The notes: generated by a model from the letters alone, not told the origin. DNA of 64,000 nucleotides from an uncultured Halomonas sp. (GCF_947500835.1 NZ_CANMTQ010000004.1:248001-312000); one strand, 5' to 3'; shown: positions 8,586 through 18,004, counted from the stretch's first letter. Numbers and translations: made by a program.

Positions 8586-10235
8586 ATGCTGCGAATCCTC
8601 CATTCTCTGCCTCGCACGCACAAGTTGATTCTTCTTCCCATCGCCACCATGGTTACCGTGCTGGGCGTGCACAAGATCATTGCTACTGTCGACAGCGCTG
8701 ACAAAAACGACGTATCGCTTGTGCAGATTACATTGCCTACAGATTTTAAAACCCATGGAGGTGATGCGCTGTCTCTTGGCACATCTCTTGGTGGGGCTAC
8801 TGCCGATCCTACTCGCGGTGCGATCCCACTCGCTAATCTTAAACCTCACGACATAGTCGACATCAGCAATTTGTTGGGTATTCGGAGTGCCAAGGCGAGC
8901 TCGCTAGATATCGATCCTAGCGTTCAGGGCATGCCAGTCAAGCTCCAATTGAGTGCGACAGCAATTCATGCCGCCCTCCAGCTGCCTCAAACCGAACTCG
9001 AGCCTGGTGGCACGTCCTATGCGGATCTCTCCAACGATCCTATTTTCCTCGATGGAGAAGGCGTGCAACTCGAAAATGAGCTGGCTGCCAAGGAAAATTT
9101 CGTTCCCTCCTGGGAAACCTATACCGTGCAGAAGGGTGATACCTTTGCCGTCATGGCAGAGCGTACCCTGGGTATGGGATTCAGCGAGGTCATGGCATTG
9201 CTCGACAAGATGCCGGACAAGAATGTGCTTACCCGCTGGCGTGTCGGCAATAGTTTCGATTTCAAACTCGATGAAACCGGTGAACTAATGGCGCTACGTG
9301 TAATGAAAAATACACGTAGCGGCTATTTGATCGAGCGCGATGGTGGGACCAACAGCTTCGAAGTGGCTCCTTTCGACAAGGCTTCCCAGGCAACTCAGCG
9401 TCTATTCAGCGGTACGCTAAGCGGCAGTTTCGCCAAGTCCGCCAGTGCAACTGGACTGTCCAATGCCGAGATCGCTGAGCTGTCGGCGTTGCTGTCCAAG
9501 AAGCTGGATTTCCGCAAGAAAGCACGGCGCGGTGACACGTTCCAAGTACTGGTCGAAAGTGACATGATCGAAGGCAAGTCCGCAGGCTCGCGTATTCTGG
9601 CAGCCCAGTACGAAGGCAAAAAGATGAGCCTGACCGTGGTGCGTAACACTACGGATGATCGCTTCTATACACCGGAAGGTAATAGCCTCGACCCTGCCTT
9701 CAACCGTCACCCCTTCAGCGGCGATTACCGGATCAGCTCATCGTTCAATTTGCGTCGCAAGCACCCGATCAGTGGACGTGTCAGCCCGCACCGCGGCACG
9801 GATTTTGCCATGCGTACCGGCACACCCGTAAAATCGCCGGCAAGCGGTCGGGTTGTCAAGGCAGCCTATCAAAAAGGCGGCGCAGGCAATTATCTCGTGA
9901 TTCGTCACGATAACGGCTACAAGACACGCTATATGCACCTTTCCAAGCGACTGGTACGTGAGGGTGAGCGCGTAAAAATGGGTCAGCAAATTGCCCTTTC
10001 AGGTAACACTGGAGGCAGCACCGGCCCACATCTTCATTACGAAGTCATGGTCAACAATCGGCAAGTGGACGCCATGCGCGTCAAGCTACCGGAAAGTCAG
10101 AATCTTGCCGGACAAGCGCTGGCAGCTTTCAAGCAGGATTCCAAGCAGCTGTTGGCCAAGCTTGAAAGTGACAATAGTGCGGCTGTCGTCGCTAGTCGCT
10201 CAACACAGCGCACAAGGCCCGACGACGGAAGCTGA
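8586..10235 (+). CDS. M23 peptidoglycan endopeptidase with LysM/OapA-type N-terminus (MepM/NlpD-like)
   Basis: The 549-residue protein begins with a membrane anchor (LPRTHKLILLPIATMVTVLG), followed by a LysM/OapA-like segment near residue 179 (YTVQKGDTF) and a C-terminal M23 zinc peptidase. The metal motif HRGTDFAM (about residue 402) and HLHYEV (about 482) are complete, so the enzyme should be active, cutting peptide cross-links in the periplasm during growth or division. The ATG at 8586 is favoured over one at 8565 because OapA-type proteins start MLRILHSLPRTHK; neither has a clear ribosome binding site. A strong terminator follows. Confidence 0.88.
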   Translation: MLRILHSLPRTHKLILLPIATMVTVLGVHKIIATVDSADKNDVSLVQITLPTDFKTHGGDALSLGTSLGGATADPTRGAIPLANLKPHDIVDISNLLGIRSAKASSLDIDPSVQGMPVKLQLSATAIHAALQLPQTELEPGGTSYADLSNDPIFLDGEGVQLENELAAKENFVPSWETYTVQKGDTFAVMAERTLGMGFSEVMALLDKMPDKNVLTRWRVGNSFDFKLDETGELMALRVMKNTRSGYLIERDGGTNSFEVAPFDKASQATQRLFSGTLSGSFAKSASATGLSNAEIAELSALLSKKLDFRKKARRGDTFQVLVESDMIEGKSAGSRILAAQYEGKKMSLTVVRNTTDDRFYTPEGNSLDPAFNRHPFSGDYRISSSFNLRRKHPISGRVSPHRGTDFAMRTGTPVKSPASGRVVKAAYQKGGAGNYLVIRHDNGYKTRYMHLSKRLVREGERVKMGQQIALSGNTGGSTGPHLHYEVMVNNRQVDAMRVKLPESQNLAGQALAAFKQDSKQLLAKLESDNSAAVVASRSTQRTRPDDGS

Positions 10236-10256
10236 TTGTCCTGTAACCAGCCTACC

Positions 10257-10283
10257 AACACCCCGCTTCGGCGGGGTGTTTTC
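10257..10283 (+). terminator. Rho-independent terminator after the M23 peptidase gene
   Basis: AACACCCCGC, loop TTCG, GCGGGGTGTT, then TTTC. A perfect ten-base stem with a stable UUCG tetraloop. It may also serve the converging regulator gene, whose mRNA would read the same hairpin. Confidence 0.92.
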
Positions 10284-10303
10284 GTTTGGGACAGCTAGCA
10301 ACG

Positions 10304-10594
10304 TCAGCGTTGGGTAATCAACGACACCACTTCCGCCATCGTCTTGTGGCATTCAAGCGGATGGCGTAGCGGTTTATCCAGAAACAACTGATACACATTG
10401 CGCCGCCCTACCCGCTCCCTCGCGATGATTCCGGCGTTCTCAAGATCGCTCACGATACGCTGTACCGCACGTTCGGTGATGCCTACCTCATTGGCTACTT
10501 CCCGTAACGTGCGAGTAGAATCCTCTACCAGACAAATCAGTACATGCGCGTGATTGCTGAACATTGTCCAGCCACTGCCCCCGCCCATCTCCAT
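10304..10594 (-). CDS. Winged helix-turn-helix (ArsR/MarR-like) regulator
   Basis: The 96-residue protein (start MEMGGGSGWTMFSNHAHVL) has a winged-helix core LREVANEVGITERAVQRIVSDLENAGII with the wing RERVGRRNVYQL, and the C-terminal phrase PLRHPLE found in a small family of single-domain regulators. No metal or ligand-binding residues stand out. It is transcribed away from the Mrp antiporter operon, whose first gene starts 213 bases off, and could control it; this is inference. A further in-frame ATG at 10618 would add eight residues. Confidence 0.78.
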   Translation of the reverse strand: MEMGGGSGWTMFSNHAHVLICLVEDSTRTLREVANEVGITERAVQRIVSDLENAGIIARERVGRRNVYQLFLDKPLRHPLECHKTMAEVVSLITQR

Positions 10595-10807
10595 GTCGCT
10601 CTCCAGTGGCACACACAAAAATGTGAAGAATGTTACCAGAAAACAATTTCTTGTAAAAAATACAGGCTTGTTCCCATCTACTACCTGTTAGTCGCTTCAT
10701 GTTTTAGAAACCGAGACATACCGCTTAAATCTCACGAGAAGTAATTGACTCGGCAATCAGGGAAACGTAGTTTATACGATATATTTGTCGCTAATAAAGG
10801 TTCGCCT

Positions 10808-11335
10808 ATGAACCGCCATATGGCAAGCTCCATTGCAAGTACTACGCTACTGTCAGGGCTTATCTGGTGGATATTAAGCGACGGTGCATTGGAATCCTGG
10901 ATCATCGGCGTGCCTGCAATCCTGCTCATCGTTGGATGGAGCCTGAGTCAGCAGAACTCTTTTCAATCATTGCCTCGGTTTTTCGGATTACTCGAATTCG
11001 TGCCCTACTTCCTGTGGGAATCCCTGCGAGGCGGAATCGACGTCGCAAGACTCGCTCTTGCTCCAAGCACGTCGATCAATCCTTGCTTTATATCTTTTGA
11101 TCTGCAGCTACCGAAAGGCCCGGCGCAACGCGTATTCATCAACACCGTGAGCCTTCTACCAGGAACGTTGAGTGCCGATTTACTTGGGGAACAATTGATC
11201 GTACACCGACTGCGCGGGGCGTCCGACGGCGATCAGGATCTACGGGAGTGTGAGCGGCGCGTGGCACGAATGTACGGATTGACGCTGACCGACGCTGATC
11301 CGGGTCAATCCAGTGCGGGAGCGTTACGCCCATGA
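10808..11335 (+). CDS. mrpE: Mrp Na+/H+ antiporter subunit E
   Basis: A 175-residue protein with two or three N-terminal helices and the MnhE-family core PYFLWESLRGGIDVARLALAP and the conserved TVSLLPGTLSADL segment. MrpE is an accessory membrane subunit needed for assembly and full activity of the antiporter. I start at 10808, after AAGG, rather than at an upstream codon at 10745. The stop overlaps the start of mrpF by four bases (ATGA). It opens the eight-gene operon 10808-17940. Confidence 0.92.
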   Translation: MNRHMASSIASTTLLSGLIWWILSDGALESWIIGVPAILLIVGWSLSQQNSFQSLPRFFGLLEFVPYFLWESLRGGIDVARLALAPSTSINPCFISFDLQLPKGPAQRVFINTVSLLPGTLSADLLGEQLIVHRLRGASDGDQDLRECERRVARMYGLTLTDADPGQSSAGALRP

Positions 11336-11592
11336 CCGCTTATTTGATAGGCCTGGTCGTTTTACTTTTATGCACTCTTTTGCTTGGGCTGGTACGCGTT
11401 TTCAGCGGCCCCAGCCGAGCAGATCGCATGCTTGCGTCACAACTCTTCGGCACCACTGGCGTTGCAATAATAGTGCTCCTGGCACTCATCACCGACATGA
11501 ATGGGTTGCACGACGTGGCGCTGGTAATGGCAGTGCTAGCGCCCATTACCAGCGTCGCCTTCGTTCACATGGCTGGAGACGAGCAGCGATGA
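11332..11592 (+). CDS. mrpF: Mrp antiporter subunit F
   Basis: The 86-residue protein has three hydrophobic helices and the MnhF signature VFSGPSRADRMLASQLFGT. MrpF is a small membrane subunit of the hetero-oligomeric antiporter. Its ATG overlaps the mrpE stop and its TGA overlaps the mrpG start, both as ATGA, pointing to translational coupling and fixed stoichiometry. No irregularities. Confidence 0.93.
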   Translation: MTAYLIGLVVLLLCTLLLGLVRVFSGPSRADRMLASQLFGTTGVAIIVLLALITDMNGLHDVALVMAVLAPITSVAFVHMAGDEQR

Positions 11593-11921
11593 CCCTCGAG
11601 CTCCTGAGTGTGTTGCTGGCCATCGCAGGCGTCGTGTTCTTCTTCGCCGGGGCCCTGGGCTTGCTGCGTTTCCCGGACGTCTACAGTCGTTTACATGCGC
11701 TGACCAAGGCCGACAATCTGGGACTGGGCTTGATCGTCATGGCGGCCATATTGCAATCATCCTCTCCTGCCCAATGGCTGAAGCTGATACTCATCTGGCT
11801 GATGGTAATGCTCTCGGGCGCAGTCACCTGCCATCTTGTGGCACGCCGCGCGCGACGAATCGATAGCCGCGTCGACAAGACGCTCGAATCAAACGCTAGA
11901 CAAGAGGAGTCCGGCGCATGA
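11589..11921 (+). CDS. mrpG: Mrp antiporter subunit G
   Basis: The 110-residue protein has three helices and the MnhG signature GALGLLRFPDVYSRLHALTKADNLG. The start at 11589 is set by the ATGA overlap with mrpF. The C-terminal tail after residue 85 is polar and basic. Its stop overlaps the next gene, again as ATGA. Subunit of the same proton-linked sodium exporter. Confidence 0.93.
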   Translation: MTLELLSVLLAIAGVVFFFAGALGLLRFPDVYSRLHALTKADNLGLGLIVMAAILQSSSPAQWLKLILIWLMVMLSGAVTCHLVARRARRIDSRVDKTLESNARQEESGA

Positions 11922-12223
11922 TGCATCTATTTGACCTGCTTTTGATCCTCGGGCTTTTAAGCTTTGCCACACTGTCACTGACAGTCCGGGATGTTTTTAC
12001 CAGTATCGTGCTATTTATCAGCACTGGTTTGATCATCGCCCTGACCTGGGCAAGGCTCGGCGCTCCGGACATTGCCATCGCTGAAGCAGCGATTGGAGCC
12101 GGATTGACCGGTGCGCTGCTGCTGGCCGCCTGGCGTCGTCTACAGCCCGCTGTAACGGATCAACGAACCCATTGCAGGAATGGATCATCCTCACCAACGG
12201 GGGCAGACGATGAACGCCACTGA
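11918..12223 (+). CDS. Separate MbhD/DUF4040-like subunit (MrpA C-terminal segment)
   Basis: This 101-residue membrane protein carries the MbhD/DUF4040 pattern WARLGAPDIAIAEAAIGAGLTGALLL. In classical Mrp systems this segment is part of the long MrpA C-terminus; here it is a free-standing gene, as in archaeal Mbh-type and some other Mrp operons. Start at 11918 overlaps mrpG (ATGA). Its end overlaps the next gene by 14 bases. The last 25 residues are hydrophilic. Confidence 0.85.
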   Translation: MMHLFDLLLILGLLSFATLSLTVRDVFTSIVLFISTGLIIALTWARLGAPDIAIAEAAIGAGLTGALLLAAWRRLQPAVTDQRTHCRNGSSSPTGADDERH

Positions 12224-12920
12224 TGCCAACTCCGCTGTCCCTCCGCTAGGGCGTTCATTGCTGGCCATTGCCTTGGTCGGTATCGGCTTGGTACTCGGCT
12301 GGGCGCTTTGGCATCAGGCGAATGCCCAGGCATCGCTCACCGCTACCGTCATGACGGAGCTGCCCAATAGCGGGGTTACCAATCCTGTGACCGCGGTGCT
12401 CCTCAATTTTCGCGCCTTCGATACCATGCTGGAACTGGCGGTGCTGCTACTGGTGGCGGTGACGGCAGGTATGCTAGGTGAGCGCAGGACGGCACCCGCA
12501 GGCGAACGACCTGCAGAGACTGTCTCCGTCTCGCCCCTGCTGCTCAGCCTGACTCGAGACCTCACGCCAGTGATGATTCTGGTCAGTGCCTACCTGCTAT
12601 GGGTCGGGGCCAAAGAACCCGGCGGCGCCTTTCAGGCCGGAGCCGTACTGGCTTCAGCCGGAGTCCTTGCCCACTTTTCGGGGCGCTCCTGGCGCTCGGA
12701 TCATCGAGACACGAGCATTCGAATGCTGCTGGTGCTCGGAACCGGCGCCTTCTTGATCTCTGCCTTGGCCATGCTGGGGGTTACCGGAACGTACTTCGAC
12801 TATCCCGTTGCCTGGGCCGGCATCTGGATTCTGGCCATCGAGACTGCCGCAACGCTTTCGATTGCCGTAATGCTGTATGTGACCTTCTGCGCGGTGATGC
12901 CGGGTGGAGATCGCCCATGA
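12210..12920 (+). CDS. mrpB: Mrp antiporter subunit B with fused MbhE-like N-terminus
   Basis: The 236-residue protein has an N-terminal MbhE-like part (LLAIALVGIGLVLGWAL, then NSGVTNPVTAVLLNFRAFDTM) and a C-terminal MnhB domain (TRDLTPVMILVSAYLLWVGAKEPGGAFQAGAVLASAGVL). In classical systems the MbhE part is the very end of MrpA, so the MrpA tail has been redistributed between this gene and the one before. The ATG at 12210, behind GGGGGCAG, is preferred over 12180. Its stop overlaps mrpC as ATGA. Confidence 0.87.
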   Translation: MNATDANSAVPPLGRSLLAIALVGIGLVLGWALWHQANAQASLTATVMTELPNSGVTNPVTAVLLNFRAFDTMLELAVLLLVAVTAGMLGERRTAPAGERPAETVSVSPLLLSLTRDLTPVMILVSAYLLWVGAKEPGGAFQAGAVLASAGVLAHFSGRSWRSDHRDTSIRMLLVLGTGAFLISALAMLGVTGTYFDYPVAWAGIWILAIETAATLSIAVMLYVTFCAVMPGGDRP

Positions 12921-13225
12921 GTACATCGCTTCTGTTCAGCCTATGTGGTATCGCGCTGTTTTTACTGGGGCTGTATGTCGCCTTGACGACGAGCGCCATG
13001 CTGCGGCGAATACTCGCCATCAACATCATGGGCAACGGGGTGTTCATGCTGTTCATCGCTAGCGCCTATCAGCGCGGCGAAGATGGTGTACTCATCACGG
13101 ATCCAGTGCCCCATGCCCTGGTGCTCACGGGCATCGTGGTGGCGGTCAGTGCCACCGCCCTGGCCTTGACCCTGGTCTGTCGTCTCCATGAGCTGTCCAG
13201 TGCGTCCCACGAGGGCCCTGAATGA
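12917..13225 (+). CDS. mrpC: Mrp antiporter subunit C (NuoK-like)
   Basis: A 102-residue NuoK-homologous protein with three helices and the MnhC phrase LRRILAINIMGNGVFMLFI, then DPVPHALVLTGIVVAVSATALAL. Start at 12917 overlaps the mrpB stop (ATGA), and its end overlaps mrpD by four bases. It probably lies beside the antiporter-like subunits, as NuoK does in complex I. Confidence 0.93.
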   Translation: MSTSLLFSLCGIALFLLGLYVALTTSAMLRRILAINIMGNGVFMLFIASAYQRGEDGVLITDPVPHALVLTGIVVAVSATALALTLVCRLHELSSASHEGPE

Positions 13226-14694
13226 GCGAGCTGACGTCAGGACCGGCACTGCTTGCCTGGCTGATCAGCCTGCCCCTGCTGGGGGCGCTTACGAGTATCG
13301 CCCTGAAACACGGCGGACGCTGGCCGGCACTTGCGGTTGTGATCGCCAACCTGGGACTTGCCTGCTGGCTTCTGGCGTCCACTCAATCCGCTCCCCTGCG
13401 CTATGCCTTGGGGGGCTGGGAGGCGCCCTTGGGCATCGTGCTTTATGCCGACACCCTGAGCGCCATGATGATCGGCATCACCGCTTTTGTGGGCGCTGTC
13501 GTCAGCTGGTACAGCCTTGACTATTTCACTCGGGATTCTTCCAGCGAACGTACCTTCTGGCCGCTCTGGTGCCTGCTGCTGACGGCGCTGAACACCCTGT
13601 TTCTTTCCGGGGATGCCTTCAATCTGTATGTGGGGCTGGAGATATTGAGTCTCTCTGCGGTGGCGCTGGTCACGCTTTCCTCGGGACTTGAAGCAATTCA
13701 GGCGGCCCTGCGCTATCTGCTGGTCAGCCTGATGGGCTCGCTTTGCTATCTGCTTGGGGTGGCGCTGCTTTATCAGGCCTATGCCACGCTTGATCTAGCA
13801 TTGCTTGCGGAGGTCAGCGGAAGCGGGATGCTGGAACGTGCGGCCCTGGCCTTGATGGTGGCAGGACTGCTGCTCAAGACCGCTCTGTTCCCACTGCATT
13901 TCTGGCTACCCCAGGCTCACGCCGGTGCCCCAGCACCGGTCAGCGCCCTGCTATCGGCCCTGGTGCTCAAGGCCACGTTCTATCTAATACTGCGCCTTTG
14001 GTTCGATACCCTGGCAGACGCCGCCACTCAAATGGGTTCCTTGTTGCTGGGACTTTTGGGATGTATCGCCATTCTCTGGGGCTCCCTGCAGGCCCTTCGC
14101 GCCCAGCGTCTCAAGCAGCTGGTGGCCTACTCCACGGTAGCGCAAATCGGTTATCTATTTGCCCTGTTCCCCTTGCTGAATGATCCTCGGGTCGCCGGCG
14201 CCGCCTTCGATTCGGTGATCTACTTCGTCATCGCTCATGCCTGCGCCAAGGGCGCCATGTTTCTTGCCGCCGGCAACATCCTGACCGCTGCCGGCCATGA
14301 TCGCCTGGCGGACCTGCGGGCTGCCAATCTGCCCTCCGCCATCACCTTGTTCGCCCTGGCCATTGCCGGTGTGAGCCTCATCGGATTGCCACCCACTGGC
14401 GGTTTCATCGCCAAATGGCTATTGCTGCAAAGCGCCCTGCAAGTCGGCGCCTGGTGGCTTGCCGGTGTGGTGCTGCTGGGGGGGCTGCTCGCCGCCGCCT
14501 ATATATTTCGCATATTAGCGGTATGTTTTGACATTTCGCCTCCGCCAGCCGCGATGCAGCCTTCTTCACAAGGCGCGATCGTTTCCGCAGGACGCCAATG
14601 GAGTGCGCTGATCCTGGCTCTGGCGGCACTGGCACTCGGGTTTCTGGCCGCCCCGGTGCTGGATCTCTTCGATGCCAACCTCGTGACCGACTGA
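13222..14694 (+). CDS. mrpD: Mrp antiporter subunit D (proton-conducting module)
   Basis: A 490-residue integral membrane protein of the NuoN/NuoM/MrpD family. Conserved charged residues are in place: Glu140 (LYVGLEILSLSAV), Lys219 (LLLKTALFPLHFWLPQAHAGAP), Lys in HACAKGAMFLAAG and Lys in GGFIAKWLLL. These line the half-channels for ions in the family. It follows mrpC with overlap and precedes the giant fusion gene by 15 bases. It looks fully competent. Confidence 0.93.
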   Translation: MSELTSGPALLAWLISLPLLGALTSIALKHGGRWPALAVVIANLGLACWLLASTQSAPLRYALGGWEAPLGIVLYADTLSAMMIGITAFVGAVVSWYSLDYFTRDSSSERTFWPLWCLLLTALNTLFLSGDAFNLYVGLEILSLSAVALVTLSSGLEAIQAALRYLLVSLMGSLCYLLGVALLYQAYATLDLALLAEVSGSGMLERAALALMVAGLLLKTALFPLHFWLPQAHAGAPAPVSALLSALVLKATFYLILRLWFDTLADAATQMGSLLLGLLGCIAILWGSLQALRAQRLKQLVAYSTVAQIGYLFALFPLLNDPRVAGAAFDSVIYFVIAHACAKGAMFLAAGNILTAAGHDRLADLRAANLPSAITLFALAIAGVSLIGLPPTGGFIAKWLLLQSALQVGAWWLAGVVLLGGLLAAAYIFRILAVCFDISPPPAAMQPSSQGAIVSAGRQWSALILALAALALGFLAAPVLDLFDANLVTD

Positions 14695-14709
14695 TCCGGA
14701 GGATCCATC

Positions 14710-17700
14710 GTGGAGCCGATTTCTGTCTTGCTACCATTGATACTGCTCAGCTCGCTGATCCCTGGTATTGCCACCTTCTTCATACCGGAAGAGCGCGCAA
14801 AGCTGCGCAACACCCTCAACCTGGGCGCGGCGCTGGTGAAAACCTCCCTTGTGGTCGCGCTACTGGTGGGCGTATCTCAGGGTGAGCTATCGGAGGTACG
14901 GGTGGCCCTGCTGCCAGGGGTCGAGTTTCTGCTGCACGCCGATGCCTGGTCGTTGATGTTCATCACCCTATCGAGCCTGCTGTGGCTGGTCACGACCCTG
15001 TATGCCATCGGCTATCTGGCCCACTCGCGCCAGCGCAGCCGCTTCTTCGGCTTTTTCAGCCTGTGCGTGTTCTCCACCGCAGGCATTGCGCTTTCCGGTA
15101 ATCTCATTACCTTTCTCATCTTTTATGAACTGCTGACACTAGCGACCTATCCGCTGGTGGTACACAAGGGCACGCCGGAATCGATCAGCGCCGGCAGGAA
15201 GTATCTAGGTTATACCTTGTTCGGCGGCACCTTGTTCCTGGCAGGGGTGGTCTGGCTCACGGCAGTTGCGGGCCCCATCGAATTCAGCGCCACCGGTGTA
15301 CTGGCCGGGCGCAGCGACCTGTCACCAGCCCTGCTGCAAGGCATATTCCTGCTGCTGATCGCCGGTCTTGGCGTCAAGGCAGCACTGGTGCCTCTGCACG
15401 GCTGGCTACCGGCCTCCATGGTCGCACCCGCTCCGGTCAGCGCCTTGTTGCACGCGGTGGCCGTGGTCAAGGCCGGCGCCTTCGGCATTTCCCGCGTCGT
15501 TTATGATGTATACGGCGTGGAATTTGCGGCTGACCTAGGTGTGACCACACCGCTTGCCATAGCGGCGGCAATTACCATCCTGTACGGCTCGACCATGGCG
15601 CTCTTCCAGGATGGGCTCAAGCGTCGTCTGGCCTATTCCACTGTCAGTCAGGTCTCCTACATTGCACTCGGTACTGCCATTGCCGGCCCCATCGCCACCA
15701 TCGGCGGTATCGTGCATCTGGTGCACCAGGGGCTGATGAAGATCACGCTGTTCTTCTGCGCCGGCAATCTGGACGAGACCCTGGGCATTACCAAGGTCAG
15801 CCAGATGAATGGCGTCGGACGTCGCATGCCCTGGACCATGGCGGCCTTCACTATCGCTGCCCTGGGCATGATCGGCGTTCCACCGTTGGCGGGTTTCGTA
15901 TCGAAGTGGTACATCGGCTACGGCGCCCTGGAAACAGGTTCTCACTGGGTAATCGCCGTGCTGATAGGCAGCAGCCTGCTGAACGCTGCCTATTTCCTGC
16001 CTATTCTTCACGCTGCCTGGTTCAAGGCACCGGCGAAAGAGCGAGCATTCGCACCCAAGGTTGGTCGTCTCGAGACCCATTGGATGCTGCTGGTGCCGCC
16101 ATTGATCACCGCGGCCCTGTCCCTGACCGCAGGGTTATTTTCAAAATCCTCTTTCAGCCCTCTGGAATGGAGCAAATTGATCGCCGCCAGAGAATACGAC
16201 ATGACCGCCATCGCCGAGCTGCCCTTTACCCAGCCTCAGTGGTTGATCATCGTTTCTCTTGCAGTTCCAACCCTGTGCGCTTTATTGACTCTGATCCCGA
16301 GACTACACACGAGCGTGCTGCGCCTGCTGCCCTGGGCAGCGCTACCGGCGCTGATTCTGGCGCTTTTCCCTATCGATTCTGCCAACATCGTTTCCTGGCT
16401 GTTCCTGGGCAGCGTGCTGCGCCTCGACGAACTCGGCCAGACGTTCTTGCTCTTTACCGCCTTGCTGTGGCTGGCCTGTGGCGTCTATGCCCGCGGCTAC
16501 ATGCGCAGCGATGCCCATCCAGGGCGCTTTGCCGGGTGTTTTTTGCTGGCAATGATCGGCAATTTCGGGCTGATCCTGGCCGCGGACGCCTCGAGCTTCA
16601 TCGTCTTCTTTGCCCTGATGAGCTTTGCCAGCTACGGCCTCGTCGTTCATCGAGGCAATGACCGGGCCAACCAAGCAGGACGCATCTATATTCGCCTGGT
16701 GATCATCGGCGAGATGTGTCTGTTCGCCGCCGTGATCACAATGGCCAACAACGCCAACAGCCTGATGATCGCGGACCTGGCCGAAAGCCTCGACAGCCAT
16801 TGGCTGCTGGCACTACTGTTGATCGGTTTTGGTATCAAGGCGGGCCTGCTGCCCTTGCATGTGTGGCTGCCGCTGGCCCATCCCGTCGCGCATGTCCCGG
16901 CGAGTGCTGTATTGAGCGGCGCCATGGTGGCAGCAGGGTTACTGGGCTGGCTGCGTTTTCTGCCTTTGGGGCTACCGGGATGGGAAGTATGGGGGATTCT
17001 CTTGACCGTCACCGGTCTGCTGGGTGTCTTCTATGGCGCAGTGGTGGGCATATTGCAACATGAAGCCAAGGTGGTGCTGGCCTATTCCACCATCAGCCAG
17101 ATGGGCCTGATGACCACCGGCGTCGGCATGGCCCTCTGGCAACCAGCCTTGGCCCCGTTTCTGGTTCCCGCCCTAGCGCTCTACGCCCTGCATCATGGCC
17201 TGGCCAAGGGAGCCTTGTTCCTGGCTACCGCCATCTCGCCGGCGGCCCCGGTCACCGGTCCCGTCAAATGGGCGACTCTGGTCATGCTGTTCATTCCCGC
17301 CCTTGCCATCGTCGGTGCACCATTTACCAGCGGCGCTCTGTCCAAGGCAGCGCTCAAGCTGCCTATCACAGGCAGCGAAATTGATGCGCTCTTGCCGATC
17401 ATTGCCCTGGGCGCGACAGGCAGCACCCTTCTGATGCTGCGGGTTCTTTATCTGATATGGCCACGCGGCGATACTCGAAGTGAACCGAGCGATTCCATGT
17501 GGCTGGGCTGGCTGATCAGCGTGGCGCTTGTGGCAATCGTCGTCTGGGAGCTACCGAGTTACGCCGAGGCGAGTAGAAAAGCGCTGGCCTTCAATGCCCT
17601 CTGGTCACAGACCTGGCCGATTCTGCTGGGAGCAGTTCTTATGCTGGGGGCCTACAACCTGCGCAGTCAAAAACGTGACTGGTCGATTCCCAGCGGCGAC

Positions 17701-17940
17701 ATCCTGGTTCCTCTGGGTCGGTTGGCTCATATGCTGCACCAAAAATTGGTAAGCCTTCGCAACTATCTATTCAATCAACCTCCCATGACACTTTATCGCG
17801 CCATGCCGGGATGGCTCTACGCCTTTACACTGCAATGTGGTAGACAAGCATTGAACCACGCGGACCGGCGCGGTCAGCAGTTGGCCAATCTTGTTTTTGG
17901 CACGGTACTGGTGGGACTGTTGTTGGCCATGTTCTGGTAA
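14710..17940 (+). CDS. Fused tandem antiporter-module protein of the Mrp complex
   Basis: This 1076-residue protein contains two NuoL/M-type antiporter modules in tandem, about residues 1-500 and 530-1000. Module one has Glu140 (IFYELLTLATY), Lys223 (GLGVKAALVPLHGWLP), Lys in HQGLMKITLFF and Lys in GFVSKWY. Module two has Lys710 (GFGIKAGLLPLHVWLP), Lys in HHGLAKGALFL and Lys in GALSKAALK, but at the conserved Glu position it reads FFALMSFASY, with Ala635. It replaces the usual MrpA, whose tail domains are encoded separately upstream. With MrpD the complex would hold three modules, as in complex I. The frame is open throughout, so the fusion looks genuine. Confidence 0.88.
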   Translation: MEPISVLLPLILLSSLIPGIATFFIPEERAKLRNTLNLGAALVKTSLVVALLVGVSQGELSEVRVALLPGVEFLLHADAWSLMFITLSSLLWLVTTLYAIGYLAHSRQRSRFFGFFSLCVFSTAGIALSGNLITFLIFYELLTLATYPLVVHKGTPESISAGRKYLGYTLFGGTLFLAGVVWLTAVAGPIEFSATGVLAGRSDLSPALLQGIFLLLIAGLGVKAALVPLHGWLPASMVAPAPVSALLHAVAVVKAGAFGISRVVYDVYGVEFAADLGVTTPLAIAAAITILYGSTMALFQDGLKRRLAYSTVSQVSYIALGTAIAGPIATIGGIVHLVHQGLMKITLFFCAGNLDETLGITKVSQMNGVGRRMPWTMAAFTIAALGMIGVPPLAGFVSKWYIGYGALETGSHWVIAVLIGSSLLNAAYFLPILHAAWFKAPAKERAFAPKVGRLETHWMLLVPPLITAALSLTAGLFSKSSFSPLEWSKLIAAREYDMTAIAELPFTQPQWLIIVSLAVPTLCALLTLIPRLHTSVLRLLPWAALPALILALFPIDSANIVSWLFLGSVLRLDELGQTFLLFTALLWLACGVYARGYMRSDAHPGRFAGCFLLAMIGNFGLILAADASSFIVFFALMSFASYGLVVHRGNDRANQAGRIYIRLVIIGEMCLFAAVITMANNANSLMIADLAESLDSHWLLALLLIGFGIKAGLLPLHVWLPLAHPVAHVPASAVLSGAMVAAGLLGWLRFLPLGLPGWEVWGILLTVTGLLGVFYGAVVGILQHEAKVVLAYSTISQMGLMTTGVGMALWQPALAPFLVPALALYALHHGLAKGALFLATAISPAAPVTGPVKWATLVMLFIPALAIVGAPFTSGALSKAALKLPITGSEIDALLPIIALGATGSTLLMLRVLYLIWPRGDTRSEPSDSMWLGWLISVALVAIVVWELPSYAEASRKALAFNALWSQTWPILLGAVLMLGAYNLRSQKRDWSIPSGDILVPLGRLAHMLHQKLVSLRNYLFNQPPMTLYRAMPGWLYAFTLQCGRQALNHADRRGQQLANLVFGTVLVGLLLAMFW

Positions 17941-18004
17941 ACACCTGAAAGTGTGTTGATGTTGAAAACCCAGCCTGTCAGGCGCGTATACTAACGACCT
18001 CAAT

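Noticed and set aside
8563-8590. TTGACA followed by TATGCT as a promoter of the M23 gene
   Set aside because: Spacing is about 14 bases and the would-be -10 box overlaps the start codon.
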